This document shows positions 17,738 through 26,541 of a stretch of 64,000 nt of DNA, in pieces. The position numbers and the translations under genes are program-made. The first letter of the stretch is position 1. Each line of letters opens with the position of its first letter. Source of the stretch: CAWGYQ01 sp963817395 (lineage in GTDB: Bacteria; Acidobacteriota; Vicinamibacteria; Vicinamibacterales; CAVPJW01); NCBI GenBank assembly GCA_963817395.1, contig CAWFOC010000003.1:124001-188000 (forward strand), in the 5' to 3' direction. The notes below the pieces were generated by a model, which ran no database searches, was not told the DNA's origin, and saw nothing but the letters and a program-made list of their open reading frames with translations.

Positions 17738-19012
17738 CTAGGCATCGCCCTGCCGGCGCAGGAACGCGGGCACATCGAGCGGCGAGGACGGCTCGGCCTG
17801 TTCTCCCGGCTCGACGACCGTGTCGCCTCCCACCGCCATCTGAAGAGGAAGCTCGATCCCCGGACGGCGTGCGATCGCCACCCGGCCCGTGGACGGACGA
17901 TCGGGCACCGTGATCGGCTCGTTCCGCCCCTTGACGTGGTGCCAGTTCTGCAGATCCACGGGCGTCTGTGCGCGCCCGGCCGCGCGAGCACGGCCTTCGC
18001 CGGCATCGAAGCCCGTGGCGATGACGGTGATCTTCACCTGGCCCTCCAGGCGTGGATCGACGACAGCCCCGAAGATGATGTTCGCGTCTTCGTGCGCCGC
18101 CTCGTGAATGATGCTCGACGCTTCGCTGACCTCGACGAGCGACAGGTCGTTGCCGCCGGTCACGTTGATGATCACACCTCGTGCGCCGTCGACGGCGGCG
18201 CCTTCGAGCAGCGGGCTGGAGATGGCGGCGCGCGCCGCATCGATAGCCCGGTTCTCGCCTGTGGCGACTCCCGTGCCCATCATCGCCATCCCCATACCGG
18301 ACATGATGGTGCGCACGTCGGCGAAATCGAGGTTGATCAGCCCCGGCACGAGGATCAGGTCCGAGATCCCCTGAATGGCCTGGCGCAGCACATCGTCAGC
18401 GGACGCGAAAGCATCGGTGAGCGACGTTGTGCGCGCGATGATAGCCAGCAGCCGCTCGTTGGGAATGGTGATGACGCTGTCGACGCACTCGCGCAACGCG
18501 TCGAGCCCGCGCTCGGCCTGGAGCGCGCGCTTCTTCCCTTCGAAGCGGAACGGCCTGGTCACGACCGCAATGGTGAGCGCGCCGAGCTCGGTGGCCAGAC
18601 TCGCGATGACGGGCGCCGCGCCCGTGCCCGTGCCGCCCCCAAGACCCGTGGTGACGAACACCATGTCGGCCCCTGTCAGCGCCTGAATCACCAGGTCCGT
18701 GTCCTCGAGCGCGGCCATGCGGCCGATGTCAGGGTCGGCTCCGGCGCCGAGGCCTTTCGTGACCCTCGATCCAATCTGCAGCTTGACGTGCGCGGCGTTG
18801 CTCGCCAGCGCCTGCGCGTCGGTATTGGCGGCCACGAACTGGACGCCTTCGAGCCCGGCCTGGACCATCCGGTTCACGGCGTTGCCGCCGCCGCCCCCGA
18901 CGCCAATCACCTTGATGCGCGCGCCGTTGCGCACCTCCTCCTCGAGCGTGAGACGGAGATCCTCGTCGTCTCGGGTGCTGCGGTTCGGTCGCGGTTCGTG
19001 CAGGTTCGGCAT
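17738..19012 (-). CDS. ftsZ: Cell division protein FtsZ
   Basis: 424 residues from ATG at 19012. The tubulin-like GTPase forms the Z ring. Visible are IKVIGVGGGGGNAVNRM, the tubulin signature GLGGGTGTGAAPVIASL, and the T7-loop region LINLDFADVRTIMS with its catalytic Asp. A variable linker starts near residue 320. The C-terminal tail, LDVPAFLRRQGDA, matches the conserved peptide (DVPAFLR) that binds FtsA. It is the last dcw gene, 14 nt after ftsA, and is followed by a hairpin. Confidence 0.98.
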   Translation of the reverse strand: MPNLHEPRPNRSTRDDEDLRLTLEEEVRNGARIKVIGVGGGGGNAVNRMVQAGLEGVQFVAANTDAQALASNAAHVKLQIGSRVTKGLGAGADPDIGRMAALEDTDLVIQALTGADMVFVTTGLGGGTGTGAAPVIASLATELGALTIAVVTRPFRFEGKKRALQAERGLDALRECVDSVITIPNERLLAIIARTTSLTDAFASADDVLRQAIQGISDLILVPGLINLDFADVRTIMSGMGMAMMGTGVATGENRAIDAARAAISSPLLEGAAVDGARGVIINVTGGNDLSLVEVSEASSIIHEAAHEDANIIFGAVVDPRLEGQVKITVIATGFDAGEGRARAAGRAQTPVDLQNWHHVKGRNEPITVPDRPSTGRVAIARRPGIELPLQMAVGGDTVVEPGEQAEPSSPLDVPAFLRRQGDA

Positions 19013-19026
19013 GGTTGTCCCGTCTC

Positions 19027-20262
19027 CTAGAAGAACTCCTTGAACAGTCCGCGCAGTCGGCCGGCGACGCGGCCCAGCGTGCCCACCCCTACCAGTCGGG
19101 GCGCTTCGACAACGTGATTGCGATGGGCGTAGAGCGTCAGGCCCACGGAGGTGGCGTAGGTGGGGTCGTTGACGTGGTCGGCGAGCCCGCCGACACCCAT
19201 CGGCGCGCCGCGGCGGATCGGCAGATCGAAGATCTGCTCGCCGATTTCCGGCATGCCTTCGAGGATCGCGCCGCCGCCGGTGAGCACGATGCCCGAGTTG
19301 AGCGATTTTTCGTAGCCGGCGCGGCGAATCTCGTCCCACACCAGGTGGAAGATTTCCTCGGCACGTGGCTGGAGAATCTCAGACAGGATCCGGCGGGCCA
19401 TGATCCGCGGCCGCCGGCCGCCCACGCTCGCCACTTCGATGGTCTCCTCTTCGTCGACCATGGCCGAGAGCGCGCAGCCGCACTTGCGCTTGATCTTCTC
19501 CGCGTCCGGTATCGGGGTACGAAGCCCGACGGCAATGTCGTTGGTGAAGTGGTCGCCGCCGACGGGAATGACCGCCGTGTGCCAGAGGCTCCCGCGCTCG
19601 AAGATGGCGAGGTCGGTCGTGCCTCCACCGATGTCGACCAGGGCCACACCCAAATCTTTCTCGTCGTCCGTCAGCACCGCCTCGGCAGCCGCCAGCTGCT
19701 CGATGACCATGTCGATGACGTCCATGCCGGCGCGATTGACGCACGCCACGATGTTTTGCGTGGACGACGCGCTGCCCGTGACGATGTGAACGTTCACTTC
19801 GAGCCGCGCGCCGGTCATGCCGACGGGCGCACCGATGCCGTCCTGCTCGTCGACGACGAAGTCCTGCGGCAGGACGTGGAGAATCTCGCGCCCGTTGGGC
19901 AGAGCGACGGCTTTGGCCGCGTCGATCGCCCGGCGCACATCGTCGCGCGTGATTTCCCGGTTCTTGCCCGCGACAGCAATGACACCGCGGCTGTTGAAGC
20001 CCTTGATGTGCGGACCCGACACGGCCAGGTGAACCGAGTCCACCTCCACGCCCGCCATCAGCTCGGCTTCCTCGATGGCTTTCTTGATCGATTCGACCGC
20101 CGCCTCGAGATTGACGACGACACCGCGTTTGATGCCCTTCGAGTCGGCCTTGCCAATGCCGATGATCTCCAGATCACCGTCGTCCATCGCCTCGGCGATG
20201 ATCGCGGCAATCTTCGTAGTGCCGACGTCGAGGCCGGCCAGATAACGATCCTTGCGTCCCAC
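19027..20262 (-). CDS. ftsA: Cell division protein FtsA
   Basis: 411 residues. An actin-like ATPase that tethers FtsZ to the membrane. Visible are AGLDVGTTKIAAIIAE (phosphate 1), the SHS2/1c insertion with GPHIKGFNSRGVIAV, the phosphate 2 region ALVDIGGGTTDLAIF, and the adenosine motif GIVLTGGGAILEGM. The C-terminal amphipathic helix RVAGRLRGLFKEFF is the expected membrane-targeting sequence. It lies 17 nt after ftsQ and 14 nt before ftsZ. Confidence 0.98.
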   Translation of the reverse strand: MGRKDRYLAGLDVGTTKIAAIIAEAMDDGDLEIIGIGKADSKGIKRGVVVNLEAAVESIKKAIEEAELMAGVEVDSVHLAVSGPHIKGFNSRGVIAVAGKNREITRDDVRRAIDAAKAVALPNGREILHVLPQDFVVDEQDGIGAPVGMTGARLEVNVHIVTGSASSTQNIVACVNRAGMDVIDMVIEQLAAAEAVLTDDEKDLGVALVDIGGGTTDLAIFERGSLWHTAVIPVGGDHFTNDIAVGLRTPIPDAEKIKRKCGCALSAMVDEEETIEVASVGGRRPRIMARRILSEILQPRAEEIFHLVWDEIRRAGYEKSLNSGIVLTGGGAILEGMPEIGEQIFDLPIRRGAPMGVGGLADHVNDPTYATSVGLTLYAHRNHVVEAPRLVGVGTLGRVAGRLRGLFKEFF

Positions 20263-20279
20263 GTGTCCTCCGACCTTCC

Positions 20280-21179
20280 TTACCCCTGTCCCGATTCCTG
20301 GCGCGCACGCGTCGGGCTGTCGGCGCTGCCACCAGCGGCCGGTGTCACCCTCTGTCGTGAGCCCGCCACGGGCCGAACGTAAACGCGCCCGTCGAATCGG
20401 AGATCGACATACTCGATGTCGGGAATCCGTTCATGAAGTGTCGGCGCCAGGTCGACATAGGCCTGCAACCGTTCCACGAAGTTTTCGTCTCCCAGCCGGA
20501 GAAGTGCCGTCTCGCCTTCCAGCACCACAACCGCGTCGCGCTGGTTCGACACGTCGATCTGCGAGACCCGCCGCGCGAAGTCCGTGCGCGAGTGGAGCGC
20601 GGCGAGCAGCTTCGCCGCGAGAACGGCCCGCCCCTCGTCGATGGTCGGCCCTCCGGTTCCCGGAGCGGACTGAAGACCATCGATGATCGGCAGATCGAAC
20701 TCCACGTAGTTGGGTCCGTACTCGTCGATGATCACGCCGCGCGCATCTACGAGGTAGAGCTCGCGCCCGACGCGGCCGATCCCCATCGGGTGACGCTCGG
20801 TGATCACGAGCTCGATCGTCGACGGCAGCTGGCGTCTCACCGCCGCATCGTCCACCCACGGCGACTTCCGGAGCGTTTCCCGCCATTCCTGCAGATCCAG
20901 CGTCACGATGTTCTGCCCCCGCAGGCCCTCGACGAGACCGTGTACCGCACCCGTCGACAGGCGTTCGTTGCCCCGGACGACAATGCGTGACACTTGTAGA
21001 AACGGCGCGTGCAGCATCAGCTCTCGCGCTCGATAGCTGCCGTAGCCCACCGCTCCGGCTATGAGAAGGAGCCGTAACCCACGCAGGGCCTGGCGGCTGA
21101 CGATGCCGCGCTTTCTGGCCGGCTTGACCTGGGCCCGGCGAAATCGCTTGTCTGCCGGTGCGGCTACGGGCACGAGCAC
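20280..21179 (-). CDS. ftsQ: Cell division protein FtsQ
   Basis: 299 residues from a GTG at 21179 that shares its first base with the murC stop (TAGTG). A basic cytoplasmic N-terminus is followed by one membrane segment (about 37-52). Next comes the POTRA domain (FLQVSRIVVRGNERLSTGAV, VDDAAVRRQLPSTIELVITE) and the FtsQ beta domain (VEFDLPIIDGL, IEYVDLRFDGRVYVRPV). It links FtsL/FtsB and FtsA in the divisome. The gene follows murC directly; murB and ddl, which often stand between them, are absent. Confidence 0.94.
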   Translation of the reverse strand: MLVPVAAPADKRFRRAQVKPARKRGIVSRQALRGLRLLLIAGAVGYGSYRARELMLHAPFLQVSRIVVRGNERLSTGAVHGLVEGLRGQNIVTLDLQEWRETLRKSPWVDDAAVRRQLPSTIELVITERHPMGIGRVGRELYLVDARGVIIDEYGPNYVEFDLPIIDGLQSAPGTGGPTIDEGRAVLAAKLLAALHSRTDFARRVSQIDVSNQRDAVVVLEGETALLRLGDENFVERLQAYVDLAPTLHERIPDIEYVDLRFDGRVYVRPVAGSRQRVTPAAGGSADSPTRARQESGQG

Positions 21180-22633
21180 TATCTCCCGTCGTCTGCGCTG
21201 CGCTCCGGAAGTCGGAGCGCGAGCTCGCCGAGAATTCGATCGCCCACCACGCCGATCGATCCGGCGCCGAGCGTGACCACCACATCGTTCGCGCGGCTCG
21301 CCGCGGCGACCGCCGAGGCGAGGGCCACGAGATCCGAAATCACGAACACCGGCGCCCGCACGGTCCGGCGGATCGCCGCCGCGAGAGCTTCGACGGTCAC
21401 GCCGGGAATCGGGTCCTCGCCCGCGCCATAGATGTCCGTCAGCCACACCGCATCGGCAGCCGACAGCGCGGGACCGAACTCTTCCAGCAGCTGTCTGGTG
21501 CGCGAATACCGGTGAGGCTGGAACGCCACGAGCACGCGCGTGCGTGCGAGCGTGCGTGCCGCCTCGAGCACGGCGCGGATCTCGGTGGGATGGTGGCCAT
21601 AGTCGTCGATCACGAGTACGCCGGCGTGCTCGCCCCTCGTCTCGAACCGGCGTTCCGCCCCTCTGAAGCTCTCGAGGGCTCGTGCGACCGTTTCGAAGGG
21701 AAGGCCCAGCAGCTCACTGACGGCAACGGCCGCCAGCGCGTTTCTGAGATTGTGACGGCCTGCTACTCCGAGCCGGAGATCGCCAAGGTGGCGCGGGGTA
21801 CCCGCGAGGGCATCGGGTCTCCCGAGCCGCGACCACACCTCGCACGTTCCCTCATAGCCCTTGCTGGACACCCCGCGTGCGAACACGTCAGCGTCCGGCC
21901 GATCGAGCGCGTAGCTCACAACGCGGCTCGTCACCCGATCGAGCGCGGCGCGCAGCCGATCGTCGTCGATGCAGGCGACCGCGGCTCCGTCCCCAGGGAC
22001 GCTGTTCGCGAAGGCCACGAAGGCGTTCGCAAGATCCGCGAAACCGCGATAGTTCTCGAGATGCTCGTCATCGAGATTGGTGATCACCGCCACCGTCGGC
22101 TTCATCGAGAGAAACGAACGGTCGCTCTCGTCGGCCTCGGCAACGAAATAGCGGCCGGCGCCGATGCGGATGCTGCTGTCGAACGCGCGCAGCCGCCCGC
22201 CGATGACGGCGGTGGGATCCACTCCGGCCCGGTCGAGCACCCACGCGATCATCGACGTCGTGGTCGTCTTGCCGTGCGCGCCGCCAACCGCGATCGCATA
22301 GTGGCCACGCATCAGCTCGGCGAGGAGGTCGCCTCGGGAGACGAGCGGAATCTGCCGCCGCTTCGCCTCCATCAGCTCGGGATTGTCCGGACGGATCGCC
22401 GACGAGACCACCACGCGATCGACGTCCGCAATGTGCTCGCGCGCATGTCCCTCTCGAACGGTCACTCCCAGCCGGGCAAGGCGGTCGGTCACCCCCGTCA
22501 TCCGAAGGTCGGATCCGCTCACCTGATGACCTGTCCGAACCAGCAGCTCGGCCAACCCGCTCATTCCGCTCCCACCCACTCCGATGAAGTGCACCCGCGC
22601 CCCGGTCGGCGCCGTTCGCTCGCCGTCTCCCAC
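21179..22633 (-). CDS. murC: UDP-N-acetylmuramate--L-alanine ligase MurC
   Basis: 484 residues from GTG at 22633, 10 nt after murG. It adds L-Ala to UDP-MurNAc. The N-terminal Rossmann domain shows HFIGVGGSGMSGLAELL, the central ATP site is AVGGAHGKTTTTSMIAWV, and the Mg/UMA site is VAEADESDRSFL and ITNLDDEHLENY. The C-terminal domain contains VLVIDDYGHHPTEIRAVL and LVAFQPHRYSRTRQL. The motifs GGAHGKTT, EADESD and DDYGHHP are MurC-specific and separate it from MurD/E/F. Confidence 0.97.
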   Translation of the reverse strand: MGDGERTAPTGARVHFIGVGGSGMSGLAELLVRTGHQVSGSDLRMTGVTDRLARLGVTVREGHAREHIADVDRVVVSSAIRPDNPELMEAKRRQIPLVSRGDLLAELMRGHYAIAVGGAHGKTTTTSMIAWVLDRAGVDPTAVIGGRLRAFDSSIRIGAGRYFVAEADESDRSFLSMKPTVAVITNLDDEHLENYRGFADLANAFVAFANSVPGDGAAVACIDDDRLRAALDRVTSRVVSYALDRPDADVFARGVSSKGYEGTCEVWSRLGRPDALAGTPRHLGDLRLGVAGRHNLRNALAAVAVSELLGLPFETVARALESFRGAERRFETRGEHAGVLVIDDYGHHPTEIRAVLEAARTLARTRVLVAFQPHRYSRTRQLLEEFGPALSAADAVWLTDIYGAGEDPIPGVTVEALAAAIRRTVRAPVFVISDLVALASAVAAASRANDVVVTLGAGSIGVVGDRILGELALRLPERSADDGR

Positions 22634-22643
22634 GCCGGTTCTC

Positions 22644-23738
22644 TCAACTCCCGTGCTCGGCCGCGAGCTCGTAGAGCCGATCGACGATTCGCCGGGCTGC
22701 GTCCGGCCGCGCCAGCCGCCCGGCCGCAGCCGCGAGCTGCTCCCGGCGGGCTTGATCGCCGGCCAGCGCACCGACGTGTGCCGCCAGACTCTCTCCAGAG
22801 AGATCCCGCTCGTCGATCACTTCGGCAGCGCCTGCCGCCAGCATCGCGGCGGCGTTCTTGCGCTGGTGGTCGTCGGTCGCCGTCGGGAGCGGAATCAGAA
22901 TCGCGGCGCGAGCCGCAGCCGTGATCTCGGCCAGCGTCGTGGCCCCGGCTCGACAGACGATCAGATCGGCCGCGTGCATCTCTACGTCCATCGTGTCGAG
23001 AAACGGCGCCACCCGCGCGGCGATTCCCGACCTCTCGTAGGCGTCGCGAACCAGAACGAGGTCGCGTTCGCCGGTCTGGTGCGTAATCGACAAGTCAGCT
23101 CCTCCGCCCGCCAGCCGCGCCGCCGCCTCCACCATGGCCACGTTGATCGCGTGCGCGCCCTGGGACCCGCCAAAGATCAGCACCCGAACCGTGGCCGACG
23201 ACGACTCATGCGTCGGCCGGTCCTTCAGAAATCCCGGCCGCACCGGATTGCCGCTGACGAAGCCCTTGCCACCAAAATGCGACAGCGTGGAGTCGTAGGT
23301 CACCGCCGCTGCTGACACCACATGCGCGAGCAGCCGGTTCGTCAGTCCCGGCACGGCGTTCTGCTCCAATACCAACGTCGGAACGCCGCGCAGCGCGGCC
23401 GTCAGCACAATCGGTCCCGAGCTGTAGCCGCCGACACCCATCACCACGTCCGGCCCGCGCCGCGACACGATGCGCCAGGCGTCGACCGCGCTCAGCGGGA
23501 GCATGCTGATCGCTCGAACGCGAGCCGCTGCCGATTTCCCCTTCAAGCCGGCACTCCGGATCAGGTCCAGGGCAAAACCCTCGCGAGGCACCACACGCGC
23601 CTCGAGCCCGCGGGCCGTGCCCGCGAACGAGATGGCTGCGTCCTTTTGACGAACCAGGATCTCGCGGGCCACCGCAATCCCCGGGAACAGGTGTCCTCCG
23701 GTACCGCCGCCGGCAATCACGATCCTGAGCGGTGCCAC
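22644..23738 (-). CDS. murG: Lipid II synthase MurG (UDP-GlcNAc:undecaprenyl-PP-MurNAc-pentapeptide transferase)
   Basis: 364 residues from a GTG start. A GT28 GT-B enzyme on the inner face of the membrane. The glycine-rich loop IVIAGGGTGGHLFPGIAVA opens the protein, followed by MGVGGYSSGPIVLTA and the acceptor-side VLEQNAVPGLTNRLL. The UDP-GlcNAc site is VLIFGGSQGAHAINVAM and ADLIVCRAGATTLAEI. Together with mraY it makes lipid II for FtsW/FtsI. Confidence 0.97.
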   Translation of the reverse strand: MAPLRIVIAGGGTGGHLFPGIAVAREILVRQKDAAISFAGTARGLEARVVPREGFALDLIRSAGLKGKSAAARVRAISMLPLSAVDAWRIVSRRGPDVVMGVGGYSSGPIVLTAALRGVPTLVLEQNAVPGLTNRLLAHVVSAAAVTYDSTLSHFGGKGFVSGNPVRPGFLKDRPTHESSSATVRVLIFGGSQGAHAINVAMVEAAARLAGGGADLSITHQTGERDLVLVRDAYERSGIAARVAPFLDTMDVEMHAADLIVCRAGATTLAEITAAARAAILIPLPTATDDHQRKNAAAMLAAGAAEVIDERDLSGESLAAHVGALAGDQARREQLAAAAGRLARPDAARRIVDRLYELAAEHGS

Positions 23739-23777
23739 CGGGTGCTCCTCGACCGCCGATGCGCGAACGATCGGCCA

Positions 23778-24878
23778 TCATGTGTCTGACGTCGCATGCT
23801 GGGACACGTTCAACAGAATGCCCGTGCCGATGAGACAAATCAGCAGGGATGAGCCGCCGGCGCTGACGAAGGGCAGCGGAATGCCCTTGGTCGGCATCAG
23901 CCCCAGCACCACGCTGATGTTGACCAGCGCCTGCACCGTGATCATGGCGGTCAGGCCGAGCGCCAGGAACGCGCCGAACAGGTCGGGTGCGCGCGTCGCA
24001 ATCGTCAGTCCGCGCCATGCGATGACGCCGAAACACACGAGCACGATGGTCGCGCCGACGAGCCCGAGCTCCTCGGCGATCACCGAGTAGATGAAGTCGG
24101 TGTGCGGCGTGGGCAGATAGAAGAGCTTCTGCACGCCGGCCATGAGACCGCGGCCGAACACGCCGCCCGTGCCGACGGCGATCATGGACTGGATGATCTG
24201 GAAGCCGTCGCCGAGAGGATCCTCCCAGGGATTCAGAAACGCCAGCAGCCGGCGCCGGCGATAGGGCGCGCTCACCAGGACGTAGTACACGAGCGGCACG
24301 AGGAGCAGCGACGCCCCAATCAGGTAGCGATAGCTCAATCCCGCGGCAAAGACCATGACGAACGCGATGGTCAGGAGCGACATCGCTGTTCCGAAATCCG
24401 GCTCCAGCAGAACCAGTATCACGATGAGCACCACGACGAAGGCAATGGGCGTGAGCGAGTAGCGGACCTCGTCGATCCGGTGCATGCGCCGCTCGAGAAT
24501 GGCCGCGATGAAGAAGATGATGCTCAACTTCGCCAGCTCCGACGGTTGCACACCGATGCCGCCGAGACCCAGCCACCGATGGGTATTGTTGATGGCAGGC
24601 ATGAAGAGCACGGTAATCAAGCCGAGCAGTACGACGCCCAGCGAGGTCCAGATGAGCGCGGGCTCGCGGTAGTTGTGATAGTCGAACCGCATCACGAGCG
24701 CGACCGCGGCGAGACCCATCGCCGCCCACATGCCCTGCTTGATCAGGAACAGGTAGGGCTGCTGATAGCGTTCGAGCGCCAGGACCGCCGAGGCGCTGTA
24801 GACCATCACCACGCTGGCACACACCAGTAGAAAGGTGGCGAGGAAGAGCATCTTGTCCGACTTGAGTTTTCGCGCCAT
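23778..24878 (-). CDS. ftsW: Peptidoglycan glycosyltransferase FtsW (SEDS family)
   Basis: 366 residues with about ten membrane segments. SEDS marks: GLGGIGVQPSELAKLSIIFF, LEPDFGTAMSLLTIAFVMVF (Asp of the large extracellular loop region), NPWEDPLGDGFQIIQSMIAV, FIYSVIAEELGLVGA, and the C-terminal GLMPTKGIPLPFVSAGGSSL. FtsW polymerises glycan strands at the septum with FtsI. It is separated from murD by about 200 nt that hold a large inverted repeat, so its expression could be partly uncoupled from upstream genes. Confidence 0.97.
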   Translation of the reverse strand: MARKLKSDKMLFLATFLLVCASVVMVYSASAVLALERYQQPYLFLIKQGMWAAMGLAAVALVMRFDYHNYREPALIWTSLGVVLLGLITVLFMPAINNTHRWLGLGGIGVQPSELAKLSIIFFIAAILERRMHRIDEVRYSLTPIAFVVVLIVILVLLEPDFGTAMSLLTIAFVMVFAAGLSYRYLIGASLLLVPLVYYVLVSAPYRRRRLLAFLNPWEDPLGDGFQIIQSMIAVGTGGVFGRGLMAGVQKLFYLPTPHTDFIYSVIAEELGLVGATIVLVCFGVIAWRGLTIATRAPDLFGAFLALGLTAMITVQALVNISVVLGLMPTKGIPLPFVSAGGSSLLICLIGTGILLNVSQHATSDT

Positions 24879-24964
24879 ACTCCGGCCTGCGCTCTAAAGT
24901 CCCGGGTGGCTGCACCCGAAATCTTGGCTGGTCGCCTAGAGACTCCCGCGTCTCGCCGACGGGC

Positions 24965-25087
24965 GAGCAGTCAGCAGTCATCAGTCGGTCGGTGGGCAGG
25001 GACACCAGCTTCGCAGGCCGGGGCAGCCCGCGTTCCCAGCAGCAGGCTCCCAAACCGCGCCAACCGACTGACGACTGCTCACTGCTC
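24965..25087. repeat. 28-bp imperfect inverted repeat spanning the murD-ftsW gap
   Basis: The left arm 24965-24992 begins GAGCAGTCAGCAGTC. The reverse complement of the right arm 25060-25087 begins GAGCAGTGAGCAGTC. About 24 of 28 positions match, with a 67-nt loop. The arms are themselves built of CAGT-type direct repeats. The right arm overlaps the last codons of murD and supplies its stop codon. It is the only notable content of the 200-nt gap. It resembles a mobile palindromic element rather than a simple terminator, as there is no T-tract. Confidence 0.7.
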
Positions 25088-26455
25088 GCGCGTCGTTTTC
25101 AATTCCTCCACCAGTCGCCCTACTTCCGCCTTGAACATCCGGCCACGCTCGGCGTAGTCACGAAACATGTCGAAGCTCGCGCACGCCGGCGAGAGGAGCA
25201 CCGTCCCGCCCGGCGGGGCGAGCGCGTAGGCCGTTCTGACCGCGTCGCTCATCGACTCGGCTTCAGCCACCGGCAAGCGCCCCTCGAACGCCTGACGGAA
25301 CCGGGGCCGCGACTCGCCGATCAGCACCACCGCCGCCGCTCTGGAAATGAGCGGCTGGACGAGGTCGTCGAGCGTTCCGCCCTTGAAGCGTCCGCCCATG
25401 ATCGGTACGACCCCGGCGTCGAAGCTGAGGACGGCCTGGCGTGCGGCCTCCACGTTGGTGGCTTTCGAGTCGTTGACGAAGCGCACGCCCCCGGCCACGG
25501 CCACGGGCTCGAGCGCATGCTCGAGGCCGGTGAACGACTCCACCGCGGCCGTCATCGCGTCGGGCGGTACTCCGGCGAGCCATGCCGTCGCAGCCGCCGC
25601 CACCACATCTGCCCGCAGGTGCGGGCCGAGCAACTGAATCGAGCCGAGCGCCACGAGCGGCGTGACGTCCGACTGAGAGCGAACCACGATGTGGTCGTCC
25701 ATCACGACGACGCCATCGATGGCGCGGCCCGTCGCAGAAAACAGCAATCGGGACGCCTCGGTGCCGCTTCCGAGCTCGCGCGCCTCGGAGTCGTCCACGT
25801 TGATCACGGCCCAGTCGCCGGCGGTCTGATTCGCGAAGATCCGGGCTTTCGCGGCCCTGTATTCCGCGAAGTCACGATGCCGATCCAGGTGATCGCTCGA
25901 GAGGTTGAGCAGCACGGCAATCCATGGATGAAAGCGGCTCGTCGTCTCGAGCTGGAAGCTGCTGACCTCGACCACGTGAAGGGTGGCGGGCGTGGAGGCC
26001 TCGACCTGCGCGCTGAGAGCTGTGCCGATGTTGCCGCCGACGAGCGCGTCGAGACCGGCCTGCTGGCACATCCGCCCGATGAGCGTGGTCGTCGTCGACT
26101 TTCCCTTGGTCCCGGTCACGGCAATCACACGGCCGCGCAGCCAACGCGAGGCCAGCTCCAGCTCACCCATGACGGGCACGCCGGCAGAGCGTGCGGCGCG
26201 CACGTCGGGCTGCTCGAGGGAGACCCCCGGACTGACGACGATCAGATCGGCGCCCAGCAGCGTCTCCACTCGGTGCTTCCCGAGCTCCACGCCAATGCCG
26301 TCGCGGATGAGCGCGCCCGCCTCGTCCAGGTCGTCTCTCTGGTCGGTGAGCGTCACACGCGCGCCGCGGCGAGCCAGGAGCCGTGCGGCCGGCACGCCGC
26401 TGCGGCCCCCGCCGACGACCACCACGTGCTGACCCGCGACCGAAAACTCGCTCAT
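25079..26455 (-). CDS. murD: UDP-N-acetylmuramoylalanine--D-glutamate ligase MurD
   Basis: 458 residues from ATG at 26455. Rossmann-type N-domain with VVVVGGGRSGVPAARLLARR, ATP site VIAVTGTKGKSTTTTLIGRM, EVSSFQLETTSRFHPWIAVL and LNLSSDHLDRHRDFAEYRAA. The C-domain has VRFVNDSKATNVEAARQAV and TVLLSPACASFDMFRDYAER; the DSKATN and SPACASFDMF motifs are MurD-specific. It adds D-Glu to UDP-MurNAc-L-Ala. The last three codons lie within the right arm of the inverted repeat. Confidence 0.97.
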   Translation of the reverse strand: MSEFSVAGQHVVVVGGGRSGVPAARLLARRGARVTLTDQRDDLDEAGALIRDGIGVELGKHRVETLLGADLIVVSPGVSLEQPDVRAARSAGVPVMGELELASRWLRGRVIAVTGTKGKSTTTTLIGRMCQQAGLDALVGGNIGTALSAQVEASTPATLHVVEVSSFQLETTSRFHPWIAVLLNLSSDHLDRHRDFAEYRAAKARIFANQTAGDWAVINVDDSEARELGSGTEASRLLFSATGRAIDGVVVMDDHIVVRSQSDVTPLVALGSIQLLGPHLRADVVAAAATAWLAGVPPDAMTAAVESFTGLEHALEPVAVAGGVRFVNDSKATNVEAARQAVLSFDAGVVPIMGGRFKGGTLDDLVQPLISRAAAVVLIGESRPRFRQAFEGRLPVAEAESMSDAVRTAYALAPPGGTVLLSPACASFDMFRDYAERGRMFKAEVGRLVEELKTTREQ

Positions 26456-26541
26456 GGTCTCCTTGTCCGGCTCGCCGAACCCGGCCGGCACTCTGTCAAC
26501 GCACATCCATCGGTCATGCGATCGCACCTCGTCCATCCCGC

